NCBI GenBank assembly: GCA_034435375.1
Contig: DAOTXR010000080.1
Coordinates: 62,001-126,000 of the forward strand
DNA from: DAOTXR01 sp034435375
GTDB lineage: Bacteria > Chloroflexota > Anaerolineae > Aggregatilineales > UBA3940
Reading direction: 5' to 3'
Length of the DNA stretch: 64,000 nucleotides
Shown here: piece after piece, positions 24,154-33,087 of the stretch
Layout: the number at the start of each line of letters is the position of its first letter
Position numbering within the stretch: the first letter of the stretch is position 1
Notes under the pieces: model-generated
Told to the model about the DNA's origin: nothing
The model's database searches: none
What the model saw: only the letters and a program-made list of their open reading frames with translations
Made by a program: the position numbers and the translations under genes

Positions 24154-25488
24154 TCATTGAGGAGTAGTGTACGCCACCACTAGATCGGCAAAAGTCTCCC
24201 CGTGGGCGCGGGCTGAAAGAAGCGGATACATGGTTTCGTTAGAATAGGGGAGCAGCCTCGGCAGGTTCCACCACAGTTCGTCATAGGGATGGATGCCAAG
24301 ATCGGCCCGTGAGTTGCCACCAAACGAATAGTGGTAACCAGCGGCCTTCAGCAAATCCCACATCTGATGCGGGGTGTACTCGTATGGGGTGGCGAAGCCC
24401 AGAATGGGGCCTAAGTGTTCTTCTAGCACACGCTTGGACTCGATCAGCTCTGCCAGCCTTTCCTCGAGCGAGAGATAGCGGAAGCTGCGGTGACTCACCG
24501 AGTGAGACCCGTAAGACACTGCTCCGGTGGCCTGCCACCGTGCCAATGCATCCCAACATGGCCAGTTCAGTGTACAGTCGTCATGGATGCTGTTAGTCAC
24601 CAAGAAGAAGATGCCGTGCAAGTGGTATTTCTGGAGCAGAGAGACAGTGTACTCGTAATCGGCCAACTGCCGGTCGCCAAGGTCGAAGGTGAGTACAATC
24701 GATCGGGCGGGAAGTTCGGCGCCATTCAGGTAGCCGACCAACTCTTCGGATGTCACAGCGTGATAACCGTTCTCGGCCAGCCAGCGAAGCTGATCCTCAA
24801 ACCACTCTGGCCTCATCTTTACGCCTGCTTCCTGGGAGAAGTGAGTGTCATGATACTCCCAGGCTGTGATGCTGCGCCCAGAGGTATACGGTGCATCGCT
24901 GCTGGTCATAGGTACATCGTTCAGGTTGCCGCTGATGGTGCAAAACCAGGCCGTCACCCAGCCGGAGCGTCCGCCGTACTCAATCTGGAGCCAGCTATTG
25001 GCCCGGTTGCGGCCTAATACGGTTGTTGAGGCGCCCGCCGGGAACACCCCCAGCGCTGATGCGCTGATATGGGGGCCTGAGCGGATGCGCACATTTCTCG
25101 TTGCCACGGCCAGCACGGTTCCTGCAGTTGGTGTCTCCTGCCCTTGGGTCTGACCCTGCCCGACATCCTGCACCGGGATGCTTGACAGGTCGCCGCTGAT
25201 GTCACAGAACCAACCTGCTATCCATCCGTGTGTTCCCCGATATTCCACATAGAGCCAGTCACTGGCTGGGTTGCGACCCAGCACGGGTAGGGCAGTCGCG
25301 GGTGGGATCAGCCCCACCTGGGGAAAGTTTGTCCCTGGGCCAGCTCTCAGCCGCATGTTGTCCGTCGTGGTCGCCACGACAGTGGGCTGCGGGTCTTGAG
25401 CCTTGGCTGTCAACAGGCCAGTCATGAGTGTCAATATGGCGGCCAGTGCGACAGCCCGCCCAATTACAGACAATCTCGGCATGTTCAT
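24154..25488 (-). CDS. Secreted SH3-domain polysaccharide deacetylase-like protein
   Basis: The 444-residue exported protein starts at ATG 25488, behind GAGGATC and a Sec signal (about 1-28, ending AKAQ); upstream codons would overlap the neighbouring gene. Two bacterial SH3 repeats (about 35-95 and 115-175, each with MRLRAGP/VRIRSGP and GWxxGWFC/GWVTAWFC) precede a NodB-type carbohydrate esterase 4 domain (about 200-430). The NodB histidine motif HSVSH is intact, but the TFDDG motif reads TFDLGD, replacing the metal-binding Asp, and the RxPY motif reads FATPY. It may bind rather than deacetylate cell-wall polymers. Cotranscribed with the zinc-ribbon protein upstream. Confidence 0.87.
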   Translation of the reverse strand: MNMPRLSVIGRAVALAAILTLMTGLLTAKAQDPQPTVVATTTDNMRLRAGPGTNFPQVGLIPPATALPVLGRNPASDWLYVEYRGTHGWIAGWFCDISGDLSSIPVQDVGQGQTQGQETPTAGTVLAVATRNVRIRSGPHISASALGVFPAGASTTVLGRNRANSWLQIEYGGRSGWVTAWFCTISGNLNDVPMTSSDAPYTSGRSITAWEYHDTHFSQEAGVKMRPEWFEDQLRWLAENGYHAVTSEELVGYLNGAELPARSIVLTFDLGDRQLADYEYTVSLLQKYHLHGIFFLVTNSIHDDCTLNWPCWDALARWQATGAVSYGSHSVSHRSFRYLSLEERLAELIESKRVLEEHLGPILGFATPYEYTPHQMWDLLKAAGYHYSFGGNSRADLGIHPYDELWWNLPRLLPYSNETMYPLLSARAHGETFADLVVAYTTPQ

Positions 25489-25522
25489 GATGATGATCCT
25501 CGGCGCTCTTGAGGCAAAGAGT

Positions 25523-26071
25523 CTATTGGAGATCGTCGTTTGGCGCGTATTCAGGCTCTGCTGCCTCACCATAGCTTGAGAAGCGCGGGGCTGTTGCCAA
25601 CCGACGCCTCTCGCGGACTTCCTCAACCTGGGGTTGCTCACAACACGGACATATTGTCCACGACAGGTCAAGCAACTCACCGCACTGTTGGCAAGGCTTT
25701 TTGAGCTTGGTGTGGCAGTATGGACACAACCTCCACTTGTCCTTGATGGTGTGTCCGCAACCAGGACATACTTGCTTATCCTCGATCTCCTGGAGTAGCG
25801 CCTCTTCTTCAAGCGCCCGCTCGTACTGCTCGGCCAGCGTCTCGCGTGGGCGGAGAATAAGGTACACCAATAAGCCGGGCACGTTTAGAAAAGCGACTAC
25901 CAGAGCAGCAAGCACCTGCGCGAATACGTCCCGTGACCGTGCACGCATGTCGCGGAACGTCCAGATCGTCATCGCTATCCACAGCGCTACCCCGATGGCT
26001 GCCAGGATCGAAACTACAGCCATCAGCACGCCACTGAGCTGCTGAAAGTCGACTCTGAGGATAGAAGACAC
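25523..26071 (-). CDS. Membrane protein with double zinc ribbon
   Basis: This 182-residue protein has two N-terminal transmembrane helices (about 16-38 and 52-73) and a cytoplasmic tail with four CxxC pairs: CPGC, CPYC, CQQC and CPCC (about 102-145), a double zinc-ribbon layout. No enzymatic domain is seen. Such zinc-ribbon tails often mediate protein contacts. It starts 170 bases from the divergent Ser/Thr kinase gene and precedes the deacetylase-like gene by 34 bases. Confidence 0.8.
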   Translation of the reverse strand: MSSILRVDFQQLSGVLMAVVSILAAIGVALWIAMTIWTFRDMRARSRDVFAQVLAALVVAFLNVPGLLVYLILRPRETLAEQYERALEEEALLQEIEDKQVCPGCGHTIKDKWRLCPYCHTKLKKPCQQCGELLDLSWTICPCCEQPQVEEVRERRRLATAPRFSSYGEAAEPEYAPNDDLQ

Positions 26072-26175
26072 GTTGTCCTCCTGCCAGGTCCGTCGCGTGA
26101 GGGATTATACAGCGCGGCGGGAGGCTGGGCAAACCGCCCCGACTCACTATTGGTCTGCCTGCTGGACTGCTGTGG

Positions 26176-26204
26176 TTGACTTGGACATCTCCCCCGGTTA
26201 TGCT
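26176..26204 (+). promoter_or_regulatory. Candidate promoter of the kinase-FGE gene
   Basis: TTGACT (26176-26181) and TATGCT (26199-26204) with 17-base spacing, 37 bases before the start codon. Confidence 0.5.
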
Positions 26205-26241
26205 ATAACGGGGTGCACTGAGGCTGGAGGAAGGACAACCT

Positions 26242-28284
26242 ATGGCAGACTCTGCTTCGCTCGTCGGTGTCTCACTGGGTCAGTACAAGATCGTCAGTCT
26301 GATTGGCAAGGGGGGCATGGCAGCTGTCTACAAGGCCACCCAGGCATCGATCAACCGCACTGTGGCGATCAAGGTGCTGCCCAGATCCCTTATGCACGAT
26401 GACACGTTCATGGAGCGCTTCCGCCGCGAAGCAGAGGTAGTCGCCCGATTAGAGCATTTTCACATCCTCCCCATCTATGACTATGGTGAATATGATGGAA
26501 TGCCTTTTATTGTCATGCGCTACCTGGAGGGTGGCACAGTCCAGGATCGTATCAAACAGGGAGCGCTATCCTGGCAGGAGATCGTGCGTATCACTTCGCA
26601 TGTGGCTGAGGCGCTTGATTACGCCCACAACCGCAATGTTGTCCACCGTGACATTAAACCCAGCAACATTATGCTCGACGCCGAGGGTAACGCCTACCTG
26701 GCCGACTTTGGCATCGCCAAGGTGCAGGAGGGGACTTCACAGCTGACTGGCAGTGGAATCGTGGGAACGCCGGCCTATATGGCTCCCGAGCAGTCTGAAC
26801 CTGGTTTGCCTACTCCGTCGATGGACGTCTACGCGCTAGGCTGTACAGTCTATGAGATGATCACGGGTAGGGTGCCCTATGTCGCCGACACACCTATTGC
26901 TCAGATACTGATGCACATCCAGCAGCCAGTGCCCTCGCTGCTCGACTTTGACCCGCAGATCCCTGCCGAGATTGACGATGTCGTGCGCCGTGCCATGGCC
27001 AAAAACCCCGCTGACCGTTACCAAACCGCTGGTCAGTTTTCTCGTGCACTCCAGACTGTCGCTGCTACTGTGGGTGACATGCAACGGTCACCACAGCAGA
27101 TGAGCACGACGACGGCGACTTTGCCAGGCGCTCCATCTCCAGCTGCTCCGACTCGAAAGGGAACAGCCGCGCCACTGCCTGCCACAGCTATGGCCCAAAC
27201 GAAACCGAGGCGAAGCCTGCTTATCATTGGAGGAGGGATCGTTGCCGTTGTGATGGTGGTGGTGGGCATCGTTGTAACCCTGTCGATTGTTGGCGGGCGT
27301 GGAAAAGTACAAGCTAACGCCACCGCGACTTCCGAAGGGGCTACTCGGCAGGCGATGCTGGCCGAGGAAGCTCTTCCAACAAGCACTCCCACGGTCACTG
27401 CCACTCCAACCAAGACTCCAACGCCGACAGTCACCGAAGCCCTGCTGACTAGCACTCCTACCCAAACCCTGCCTCCGACCGAAACGCCCACAGCCACACC
27501 GCTGCCCCAGATTGCTTATCTGCGTGGAGTGCCGATGGTGCTTGTCCCGGAAGGTCCGTTTATCATGGGCGTCGATGATCTAAATGCCCCCCCACGTGAG
27601 CGCCCTGCCCATGAGGTCTACCTCAGTGCTTTCTACATTGATCAGACAGAGGTGACTAACCAGTACTATCGGGCCTGTGTGGAGGGTGGAGGTTGCCAGC
27701 GTCCGGCGTTCACTGCGTTGATGATCTGGGATGACTACTTTGACAACGAGCGTTTCAATCTCTATCCGGTGGCATTTATCAGTTGGGATGAGGCGCAGAA
27801 TTACTGTCGATGGCGGGGAGGTCACCTGCCCACCGAAGCTCAGTGGGAAAAAGCGGCTCTATATGACCCTGTGACGAGCGAGAAGCGTGAATTATTTCCG
27901 TGGGGTCCCTACAACCCCGATTTGTTCTACGCTAATTTCGGCTCCAATATCGGGAGACCAGAACCTGTAGCCCAGCGCCCTGGCGGGATCAGTCCGGTTG
28001 GTGCTTACGATATGGCAGGGAACATGATTGAATGGGTCTACGACTGGTACCAGGATAACTATTACGAGCAGTCGTCCTACCAAGATCCAACAGGCCCAGC
28101 GCAGGGGACTGACAAAGTCCTACGTGGCGGCTGGTGGGACAGCCGTGGCCGGAATCTCTCCTCAACCTACCGCGAATATATTGGACCAGGGACCAGGCAG
28201 AACTACATTGGTTTCCGCTGCGCCTATACGCCGTCTGGTGACCCAACGCTCAGGGCAGAACAGGCCACACAGGATGGAAGCTGA
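26242..28284 (+). CDS. Membrane Ser/Thr kinase with extracellular FGE-sulfatase-type domain
   Basis: A Hanks-type kinase (about 15-275) occupies the cytoplasmic side: glycine loop GKGGMAAVY (22-30), lysine K44, HRD (135-137), DFG (155-157) and APE (181-183). A single transmembrane helix lies at about 325-349. It is followed by a Thr/Pro-rich stalk (378-421) and a C-terminal formylglycine-generating-enzyme/sulfatase-modifying domain (428-665), with GPFIMG, DQTEVTNQYYRACVEGG, HLPTEAQWEKAA, GNMIEWVYDWY and RGGWWDSRG. In bacteria this C-terminal fold can be enzymatic or a ligand-binding sensor; the FGE catalytic cysteine pair is not evident, so a sensor role is inferred. An M23-type gene follows 19 bases downstream. 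Confidence 0.94.
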   Translation: MADSASLVGVSLGQYKIVSLIGKGGMAAVYKATQASINRTVAIKVLPRSLMHDDTFMERFRREAEVVARLEHFHILPIYDYGEYDGMPFIVMRYLEGGTVQDRIKQGALSWQEIVRITSHVAEALDYAHNRNVVHRDIKPSNIMLDAEGNAYLADFGIAKVQEGTSQLTGSGIVGTPAYMAPEQSEPGLPTPSMDVYALGCTVYEMITGRVPYVADTPIAQILMHIQQPVPSLLDFDPQIPAEIDDVVRRAMAKNPADRYQTAGQFSRALQTVAATVGDMQRSPQQMSTTTATLPGAPSPAAPTRKGTAAPLPATAMAQTKPRRSLLIIGGGIVAVVMVVVGIVVTLSIVGGRGKVQANATATSEGATRQAMLAEEALPTSTPTVTATPTKTPTPTVTEALLTSTPTQTLPPTETPTATPLPQIAYLRGVPMVLVPEGPFIMGVDDLNAPPRERPAHEVYLSAFYIDQTEVTNQYYRACVEGGGCQRPAFTALMIWDDYFDNERFNLYPVAFISWDEAQNYCRWRGGHLPTEAQWEKAALYDPVTSEKRELFPWGPYNPDLFYANFGSNIGRPEPVAQRPGGISPVGAYDMAGNMIEWVYDWYQDNYYEQSSYQDPTGPAQGTDKVLRGGWWDSRGRNLSSTYREYIGPGTRQNYIGFRCAYTPSGDPTLRAEQATQDGS

Positions 28285-28303
28285 GCCGCAGGGAGAACAC
28301 ATC

Positions 28304-29962
28304 ATGCCTGACGATCCGATCCGATACCACATCATTTTGCTACCGTCTGACAACTATTGGGCGTGGGTGCAGGCTGCACGCGAGTATGCCCTCAAGTTTA
28401 GGGCTTCAGTCACACCAAAACCCCACAATGCTGTGAATTTCCACAGCCCTGAACAGGTAATCACTGTTGTTGTAGCGCCAAATGCTTATCCTGAGCAGGG
28501 TGACATTGCTGCCTGGTTGTCCCAGCAGGCTCCTCAGGTGCGTCTTGACGTACTAAGGGTGACGACGCCAGCCCAACTCCGCCAAATCCTGGCAGAGCGT
28601 GTGTCGCGCAATATGCGTCTGGGCTCGGAGTCGGTGGAGCCGGCTCGGGGATTACCCATTCGTCTCCTCTGGCCCACTGACTATTCAGTCCAGATGCAGC
28701 CTTTTGGCGTGAATGCCGAATTGTATCGCCGCTGGGGACTGCCCGGCCACGAAGGGGTCGACATTCGTGCTCCTCTGAACAGTCACATCTACGCCTGTGC
28801 CGATGGCGTGGTTTATCGTGTGCATGATGGGTCAGGGGGGCATCCCTATGGCATTCATGTGCGTGTTCGTCATGCCGATGGCTACAAGACAATCTACGCT
28901 CACCTAAATCAAGTGCTGGTACATACTGGGCAGGCGGTAAAAGCAGGTGATGTGATTGGCCTGGCGGGACGCACAGGCAACTCGGTGGGCAGCCACCTGC
29001 ATCTAACGCTCAAAAAGACAGGCGCATCGGCGGCTGGTGCAACCCCCTATCCCAACGACATTATCGATCCTACCCCCTATCTGATTCCTCGTGAGAGGGC
29101 CAGCATGGCCCAAGCAACCGTCGCGGCGTGGCCCTATGATCATGTACTGGTTGGGCTGCATGGCCGGGTCGGAGGGGCAATGCAAGAAGCTGATTGGGCG
29201 GTGATCAAGACGGCGCGGATTGAGGCATTGCTCTTGAGGAGTGTTGCTGCTTCTGTCGAAGTTGATCGTGCGCGCGCGATCACCCCCGATCTGTTTGTGA
29301 TGGTCCGCCTGGAGGCGAACGTCGGGAGTAGGGCGGTGCAACCTGCCCAATTTGTCAGTTGGATCTCGGATGACCTGCGCCGCTTTTACGAGCGAGGTGT
29401 TCGCTACTTTGAGGTGCACACGGAGCCTAACCTTACACCGCAAGGTTACGGGACAAGTTGGCGTGATGGTCATGAGTTTGGCCGCTGGTTCCTAGAAGTG
29501 GTGGGGTTGCTGCGGCCAAAGTACCCGGAAGCGCGCTTTGGCTGGCCGGGGCTTTCGCCAGGCCCGACCACGTCTGGAATGCGTTTCGACCACGAGGCAT
29601 TTTTGGAAAGCGCTGCCGGAGCTGTCCAGTTTGCTGACTGGATCGGCTGCCACTGCTACTGGGAAAACGATGCCGAGATGTTCTCACGCGAGGCAGGCTT
29701 AGCTTACAAGTTGTACCTTGACGAGTGGCCTGATAAATTAGTGCTGATCACCGAATTCTCCAATCCTTCGCCGTCGATCAGTCCTCACGTCAAGGGGACT
29801 CAGTATCTTCAGTACTTCAGCCACTTGCGCAATGAGAAGGGAGTAGGAGCGGCCTTCGCCTTTGCAGTGTCAGCGGTGAAAGGGCACCAATCGGAGGTGT
29901 GGCGTGGGGAGAATGGCCGTGCGACACCGATAGTGGCTGCCATCGGCTCGCGATCCTCGTGA
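28304..29962 (+). CDS. M23 peptidase domain fused to a TIM-barrel glycosidase-like domain
   Basis: The start is ATG 28304, preceded by AGGGAGA; the frame extends upstream only inside the kinase gene. The 552-residue product has an unassigned N-terminal domain (1-115), then an M23/LytM domain (120-240) with H149 and D153 in GHEGVDI, H200 in YAHL and the HLHL motif at 231, so all zinc and catalytic residues appear present. The C-terminal 275 residues resemble a clan-A glycosidase barrel with candidate acids E374 (HTEPN) and E484 (ITEFSN). No signal peptide is seen. The combination suggests cell-wall or polysaccharide hydrolysis; intracellular location is puzzling. Confidence 0.85.
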   Translation: MPDDPIRYHIILLPSDNYWAWVQAAREYALKFRASVTPKPHNAVNFHSPEQVITVVVAPNAYPEQGDIAAWLSQQAPQVRLDVLRVTTPAQLRQILAERVSRNMRLGSESVEPARGLPIRLLWPTDYSVQMQPFGVNAELYRRWGLPGHEGVDIRAPLNSHIYACADGVVYRVHDGSGGHPYGIHVRVRHADGYKTIYAHLNQVLVHTGQAVKAGDVIGLAGRTGNSVGSHLHLTLKKTGASAAGATPYPNDIIDPTPYLIPRERASMAQATVAAWPYDHVLVGLHGRVGGAMQEADWAVIKTARIEALLLRSVAASVEVDRARAITPDLFVMVRLEANVGSRAVQPAQFVSWISDDLRRFYERGVRYFEVHTEPNLTPQGYGTSWRDGHEFGRWFLEVVGLLRPKYPEARFGWPGLSPGPTTSGMRFDHEAFLESAAGAVQFADWIGCHCYWENDAEMFSREAGLAYKLYLDEWPDKLVLITEFSNPSPSISPHVKGTQYLQYFSHLRNEKGVGAAFAFAVSAVKGHQSEVWRGENGRATPIVAAIGSRSS

Positions 29963-29989
29963 ATCAATCTCGCACACTCTCAGCAATCA

Positions 29990-30022
29990 AGTCGCTCGAT
30001 CTATGCAGGTCGAGCGACTTTC
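29990..30022. terminator. Terminator between convergent M23 fusion and FecR-like genes
   Basis: AGTCGCTCGA (29990-29999) pairs perfectly with TCGAGCGACT (30010-30019), with a 10-base loop and a short T run after it. Confidence 0.8.
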
Positions 30023-30081
30023 GTATAGCGCTCCGTGCCGAAAGAGGCGAACGGGCCGCAGTGCGGTATCCGTGCCTCTGG

Positions 30082-31335
30082 CTACTCTGGAGCCCCCACC
30101 AATTCTAACTCGGTGACGTATACCTTATAAGCGTGGCCTGAGGCGTAGAAGCTGACCTGTTGTATCACCAACGGCTGCTGCTCTGATGGTAGAACGGTGA
30201 ATAAATTGCCGGATTTAAATGTATACCATGTCTGTTGGTTGATCCTCTCGTGCTCAGTGCGACATGAGGCGCACGCCAGAGGGTAGTTGAGTGCAGGATC
30301 GTGGGAGGCATAGAACCCATGAATGTACGTGCGCGGCGTGCCCAGCACATCCAGATAGTCGATACGCAACATCAATGGGCACTCACTACCCTGGATGCCG
30401 CACGTGGACAGCGATTGTTCCTCAATATAAAAGGTTCCACGTAGCTCCAGGTATCCATAGTCGCTCACTTCTAAGTTGAGGTCCTGGAACAGCCGAGTCT
30501 CGCCGTGGCTCAACTCGACACCGGGCCAGTTGCTCTGGCTCCGGTCGAGCACTACCCCGTGGCGTCCTGCTATCCAAGCGTAGAACACCTGCCCCGCAGG
30601 TTCGCCGTCGCTCAAAAATTTCCACCCGACATCGTTCCTGTCAAAGTTTCCATTCTCCAGCAATGCCTCTGTGACCTTAATCTCAGGACGCCCTGTGTCG
30701 TTACGTCCAATGATCGTGTACTGGCCACTCCTCAGCCGCGCGACATGCCCTTCGTCTCGTTCGGTAACCTGTGACTGGCCGCTGAGAGTCGTAACACGTG
30801 TATTCTGTTCTGAAATATCGATCACATAGTGGCCACTTTCTGCTGTCTGAACCTGGACTTTCGGCGCAGTCAATACGAAGGAGACTTCACGGCGAGTGCC
30901 CTCTTGGATTATGATCTCACTGCGTCCGTATGGACTGATGATCTGGATCCTGAACGGCTCTTTGTTAAGCCGGAATCGAGGAGCGCTGGCTTGGTCAATC
31001 TCTATCTGGCTGTCGCGCAGCACCACCACCGAGGCGATCGGCGCGCCGTCTTCTGGATCAAAAAAGGTCAGCAGTGCCTGGGCGTTCGCGTCTGTGCGAA
31101 CGTTCACCCCCGCAGAGAGATCCCCCTGCTGGCCACTGACTGCAAGTTCTTGTTGGGTGCCTGGTTGCACCGCAATAACTGTGCCTCGTGCCGCTGTGAG
31201 TTCTATTTTGAGAGGGACTGTGGATTGGAACAGATACCACTGGACAATATATACCAGACTGCCGCAGATCAGCAGAAAGGTAAAGAAAGCGGCCAGCAGG
31301 ATGCGCCAAGCAAGGATCTCGGGATGTTGTCTCAT
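30082..31335 (-). CDS. FecR-like membrane-anchored protein
   Basis: The 417-residue protein has one N-terminal transmembrane helix (about 10-33, WRILLAAFFTFLLICGSLVYIV) and a large extracytoplasmic part. Residues about 45-215 show beta-rich, FecR-like repeats (TAARGTVIAVQPGTQQELAVSGQQGDLSAGVNVRTDANAQALLTF). The C-terminal part (about 225-417) looks like a carbohydrate-binding beta sandwich. FecR proteins usually transmit signals to sigma factors; no sigma factor is adjacent. It is the last gene of the minus-strand run that includes a site-2 protease, so a proteolytic signalling link is possible. Family assignment is tentative. Confidence 0.65.
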   Translation of the reverse strand: MRQHPEILAWRILLAAFFTFLLICGSLVYIVQWYLFQSTVPLKIELTAARGTVIAVQPGTQQELAVSGQQGDLSAGVNVRTDANAQALLTFFDPEDGAPIASVVVLRDSQIEIDQASAPRFRLNKEPFRIQIISPYGRSEIIIQEGTRREVSFVLTAPKVQVQTAESGHYVIDISEQNTRVTTLSGQSQVTERDEGHVARLRSGQYTIIGRNDTGRPEIKVTEALLENGNFDRNDVGWKFLSDGEPAGQVFYAWIAGRHGVVLDRSQSNWPGVELSHGETRLFQDLNLEVSDYGYLELRGTFYIEEQSLSTCGIQGSECPLMLRIDYLDVLGTPRTYIHGFYASHDPALNYPLACASCRTEHERINQQTWYTFKSGNLFTVLPSEQQPLVIQQVSFYASGHAYKVYVTELELVGAPE

Positions 31336-31413
31336 GGTTCCTGTTCGAACATGGCAAGATGACTGCCATCTTCAGGCTAGATATTATGAGGTAGGGAACT
31401 GCAAGTCCAATAC

Positions 31414-31470
31414 TTAGGGTTGCCCTTTGCGACTTTGACAGATAGGCGAGTTGCTGTTGGGCAACCCTAA
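31414..31470. repeat. Perfect 12-base inverted repeat after acyP
   Basis: TTAGGGTTGCCC (31414-31425) and GGGCAACCCTAA (31459-31470) are perfect reverse complements separated by 33 bases. One arm overlaps the acyP stop codon. It lies between acyP and the FecR-like gene and could be a long hairpin that reduces readthrough, or a remnant of a small mobile repeat. Confidence 0.6.
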
Positions 31471-31772
31471 AAGTGGCGAATCCTGAACTCGCTGAACTCG
31501 CCCGTTGCATCCTCCCACGTTACGTCGACATGGGTCACTTGGGCAGAGGGCGAGCCGACTTTTAGGAAGGCCAGAAAATCGTCCAGGTTGGCTCTGGGGC
31601 CTTCCGCAACGGTTTCGACGCTGCCATCGCGGAGGTTGCGTATCCAGCCTGTCAGGTTAGCCTGTACCGCTTCACGCACGGCATATGCGCGGAAGTTCAC
31701 ACCTTGCACCAGACCTCGCACAATGGCATGCAGCCGCAGGGGGGCAGTGGGTTGAGTCTCCTCCTCCGACAT
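31467..31772 (-). CDS. acyP: Acylphosphatase
   Basis: The small cytosolic enzyme hydrolyses acyl phosphates. The start at 31772 (MSEEETQPTAP) is chosen because it follows the stop of the upstream gene at 31786 with a short gap; a 15-residue extension would overlap that gene. The 101-residue product has the signature GLVQGVNFRAYAVREA with the phosphate-binding arginine, and GWIRNLRDGSVE with the catalytic asparagine. It is within a run of membrane and protease genes, with no obvious metabolic partner. Confidence 0.95.
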   Translation of the reverse strand: MSEEETQPTAPLRLHAIVRGLVQGVNFRAYAVREAVQANLTGWIRNLRDGSVETVAEGPRANLDDFLAFLKVGSPSAQVTHVDVTWEDATGEFSEFRIRHF

Positions 31773-31785
31773 ATGTATCTCCCAA

Positions 31786-33087
31786 TCAACCCTGCTCTCT
31801 TTCTTTCTCATCAGCATACGGCAGGTTCACGCCGTCCTCCGACAGGGTGCGACTCGTGTCTACAGAAGGCTGTGGCGCGATAAATAGCAGGGCCAGTCCC
31901 ATGCTGACAAACCAGGCAGCCACCCATGGCGCTAGTGATGTGTCCTGATGGGGTGCACGGGCGACATCGCCTAGCAGGTCATTATGCCACTGGCCGTGAA
32001 GCTCTGTCAAAGAGATCCCCAGTGCCTGTCGGACTGCTCCATCGCATGACAGTCCCTCAGAGTAGGCTGCTAATAGTGCTCGAACCTGTGACGCGCCGTA
32101 TCGGTCGATGATGTAGCGCACCAGACCTCCACTCTGAGCGTAGGCCAGTGCTGCTTCTTGGGGCACAAAGCCGCCATAGCTCTGTACACACAGCGTCTCA
32201 ATAGGCAGGAAAGCCTCACGGCGAGCGGCATCCTCAAGTACCGTGGCGAGTGTAGCATCAGGTTCTGCGCTCATGGTCAGTGCCAGCCCCTCGGTGAACC
32301 ACCCCGGCAAGTTCTCGCGGCCTGGGCCGGCAGCGTTCTCGACTACAACGTGTGTAATTTCGTGAGGCAGGTCGCGTCTCAAGTTAACCAACAGGTCCGG
32401 TCCTGACGTTGCGGAGATCAAAACCACGTTCTGATCTGGAATAGCATAGGCGGCAACCCAGTCCTGCACTCGTAGATGGTGCAGACGCAGGCAGCTTGCC
32501 ATTGCAGCCAGATCGGGGTAGACGTAGATGTGGAGTTGATCTTGGAAAGAGACGCCGAGCATCTGCTCAGTTTGCGTGACAGCACTGCGAGCAACGTCGA
32601 GCGCTGCCCGACTGACGGTTTCGTCTTGTCCATCGGTGTAGACTAGGATGTTGCCTTGAGAGACTATCGTCCAGGTCCAGGGGACACTCGTATCCTCGTA
32701 GCGAAAATGCTGTGTGTCGGTTCGGTACTGCTGCCCAGCTCCATCTTGGAAGTCCCAATAGTAGCTGACTCCTGCAAATGGCGGCAGATCCAAATTGCTG
32801 ACTACAACCGTATGGGCGATCTCAACCGTGGTTCCGTGCGTTATCGGAACTACCTCGCTATAGAGGCTGTCCCGGCTGTCGATCTGGACCGTCAGGCGTG
32901 CGCTGGTCAGCATAGATTCGGCGCTGGCCTTAACCTCAAATACGACACTGTTGCCGTAGGTGAATGCTACGGACATCTCGGCGCTGGTCAGCGCGATCTG
33001 CTGCGCAGCAACCGGTCTAGCCAGGATGGCCAGCAGACCCAACAACACGGTTACAGCTACCAGTTGTCTCTGGAGCACGTTACCCAT
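31786..33087 (-). CDS. Secreted peptidase MA-family metalloprotease-like protein
   Basis: The start is set at ATG 33087, overlapping the HEAT gene stop by eight bases; this exposes a signal sequence (QLVAVTVLLGLLAILARPVAAQ). The mature part begins with a beta-rich domain of about 130 residues. A gluzincin-type peptidase region follows with HEITH and a downstream glutamate in GWFTEGLAL, the layout of the peptidase MA-like family. A transmembrane helix near the C-terminus (WVAAWFVSMGLALLFIA) anchors the protein, with a short charged tail. The substrate is unknown; the neighbouring site-2 protease suggests a role in envelope proteolysis. Confidence 0.85.
   Translation of the reverse strand: MGNVLQRQLVAVTVLLGLLAILARPVAAQQIALTSAEMSVAFTYGNSVVFEVKASAESMLTSARLTVQIDSRDSLYSEVVPITHGTTVEIAHTVVVSNLDLPPFAGVSYYWDFQDGAGQQYRTDTQHFRYEDTSVPWTWTIVSQGNILVYTDGQDETVSRAALDVARSAVTQTEQMLGVSFQDQLHIYVYPDLAAMASCLRLHHLRVQDWVAAYAIPDQNVVLISATSGPDLLVNLRRDLPHEITHVVVENAAGPGRENLPGWFTEGLALTMSAEPDATLATVLEDAARREAFLPIETLCVQSYGGFVPQEAALAYAQSGGLVRYIIDRYGASQVRALLAAYSEGLSCDGAVRQALGISLTELHGQWHNDLLGDVARAPHQDTSLAPWVAAWFVSMGLALLFIAPQPSVDTSRTLSEDGVNLPYADEKEREQG

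Noticed and set aside
25489..25812. N-terminal extension of the deacetylase-like protein by about 108 residues
   Set aside because: It overlaps the zinc-ribbon membrane protein gene in another frame and would hide the signal peptide.
27033..27497. Antisense frame with Val/Gly-rich product opposite the Thr/Pro-rich stalk of the kinase gene
   Set aside because: It is the mirror of a low-complexity coding region; repetitive codons there keep the antisense frame open by chance.
27360..27510. Repeated ACTCC/ACGCC-like triplets that could look like a short-repeat array
   Set aside because: The pattern is codon repetition for Thr-Pro in a linker, without regular spacers or repeat units of CRISPR size.
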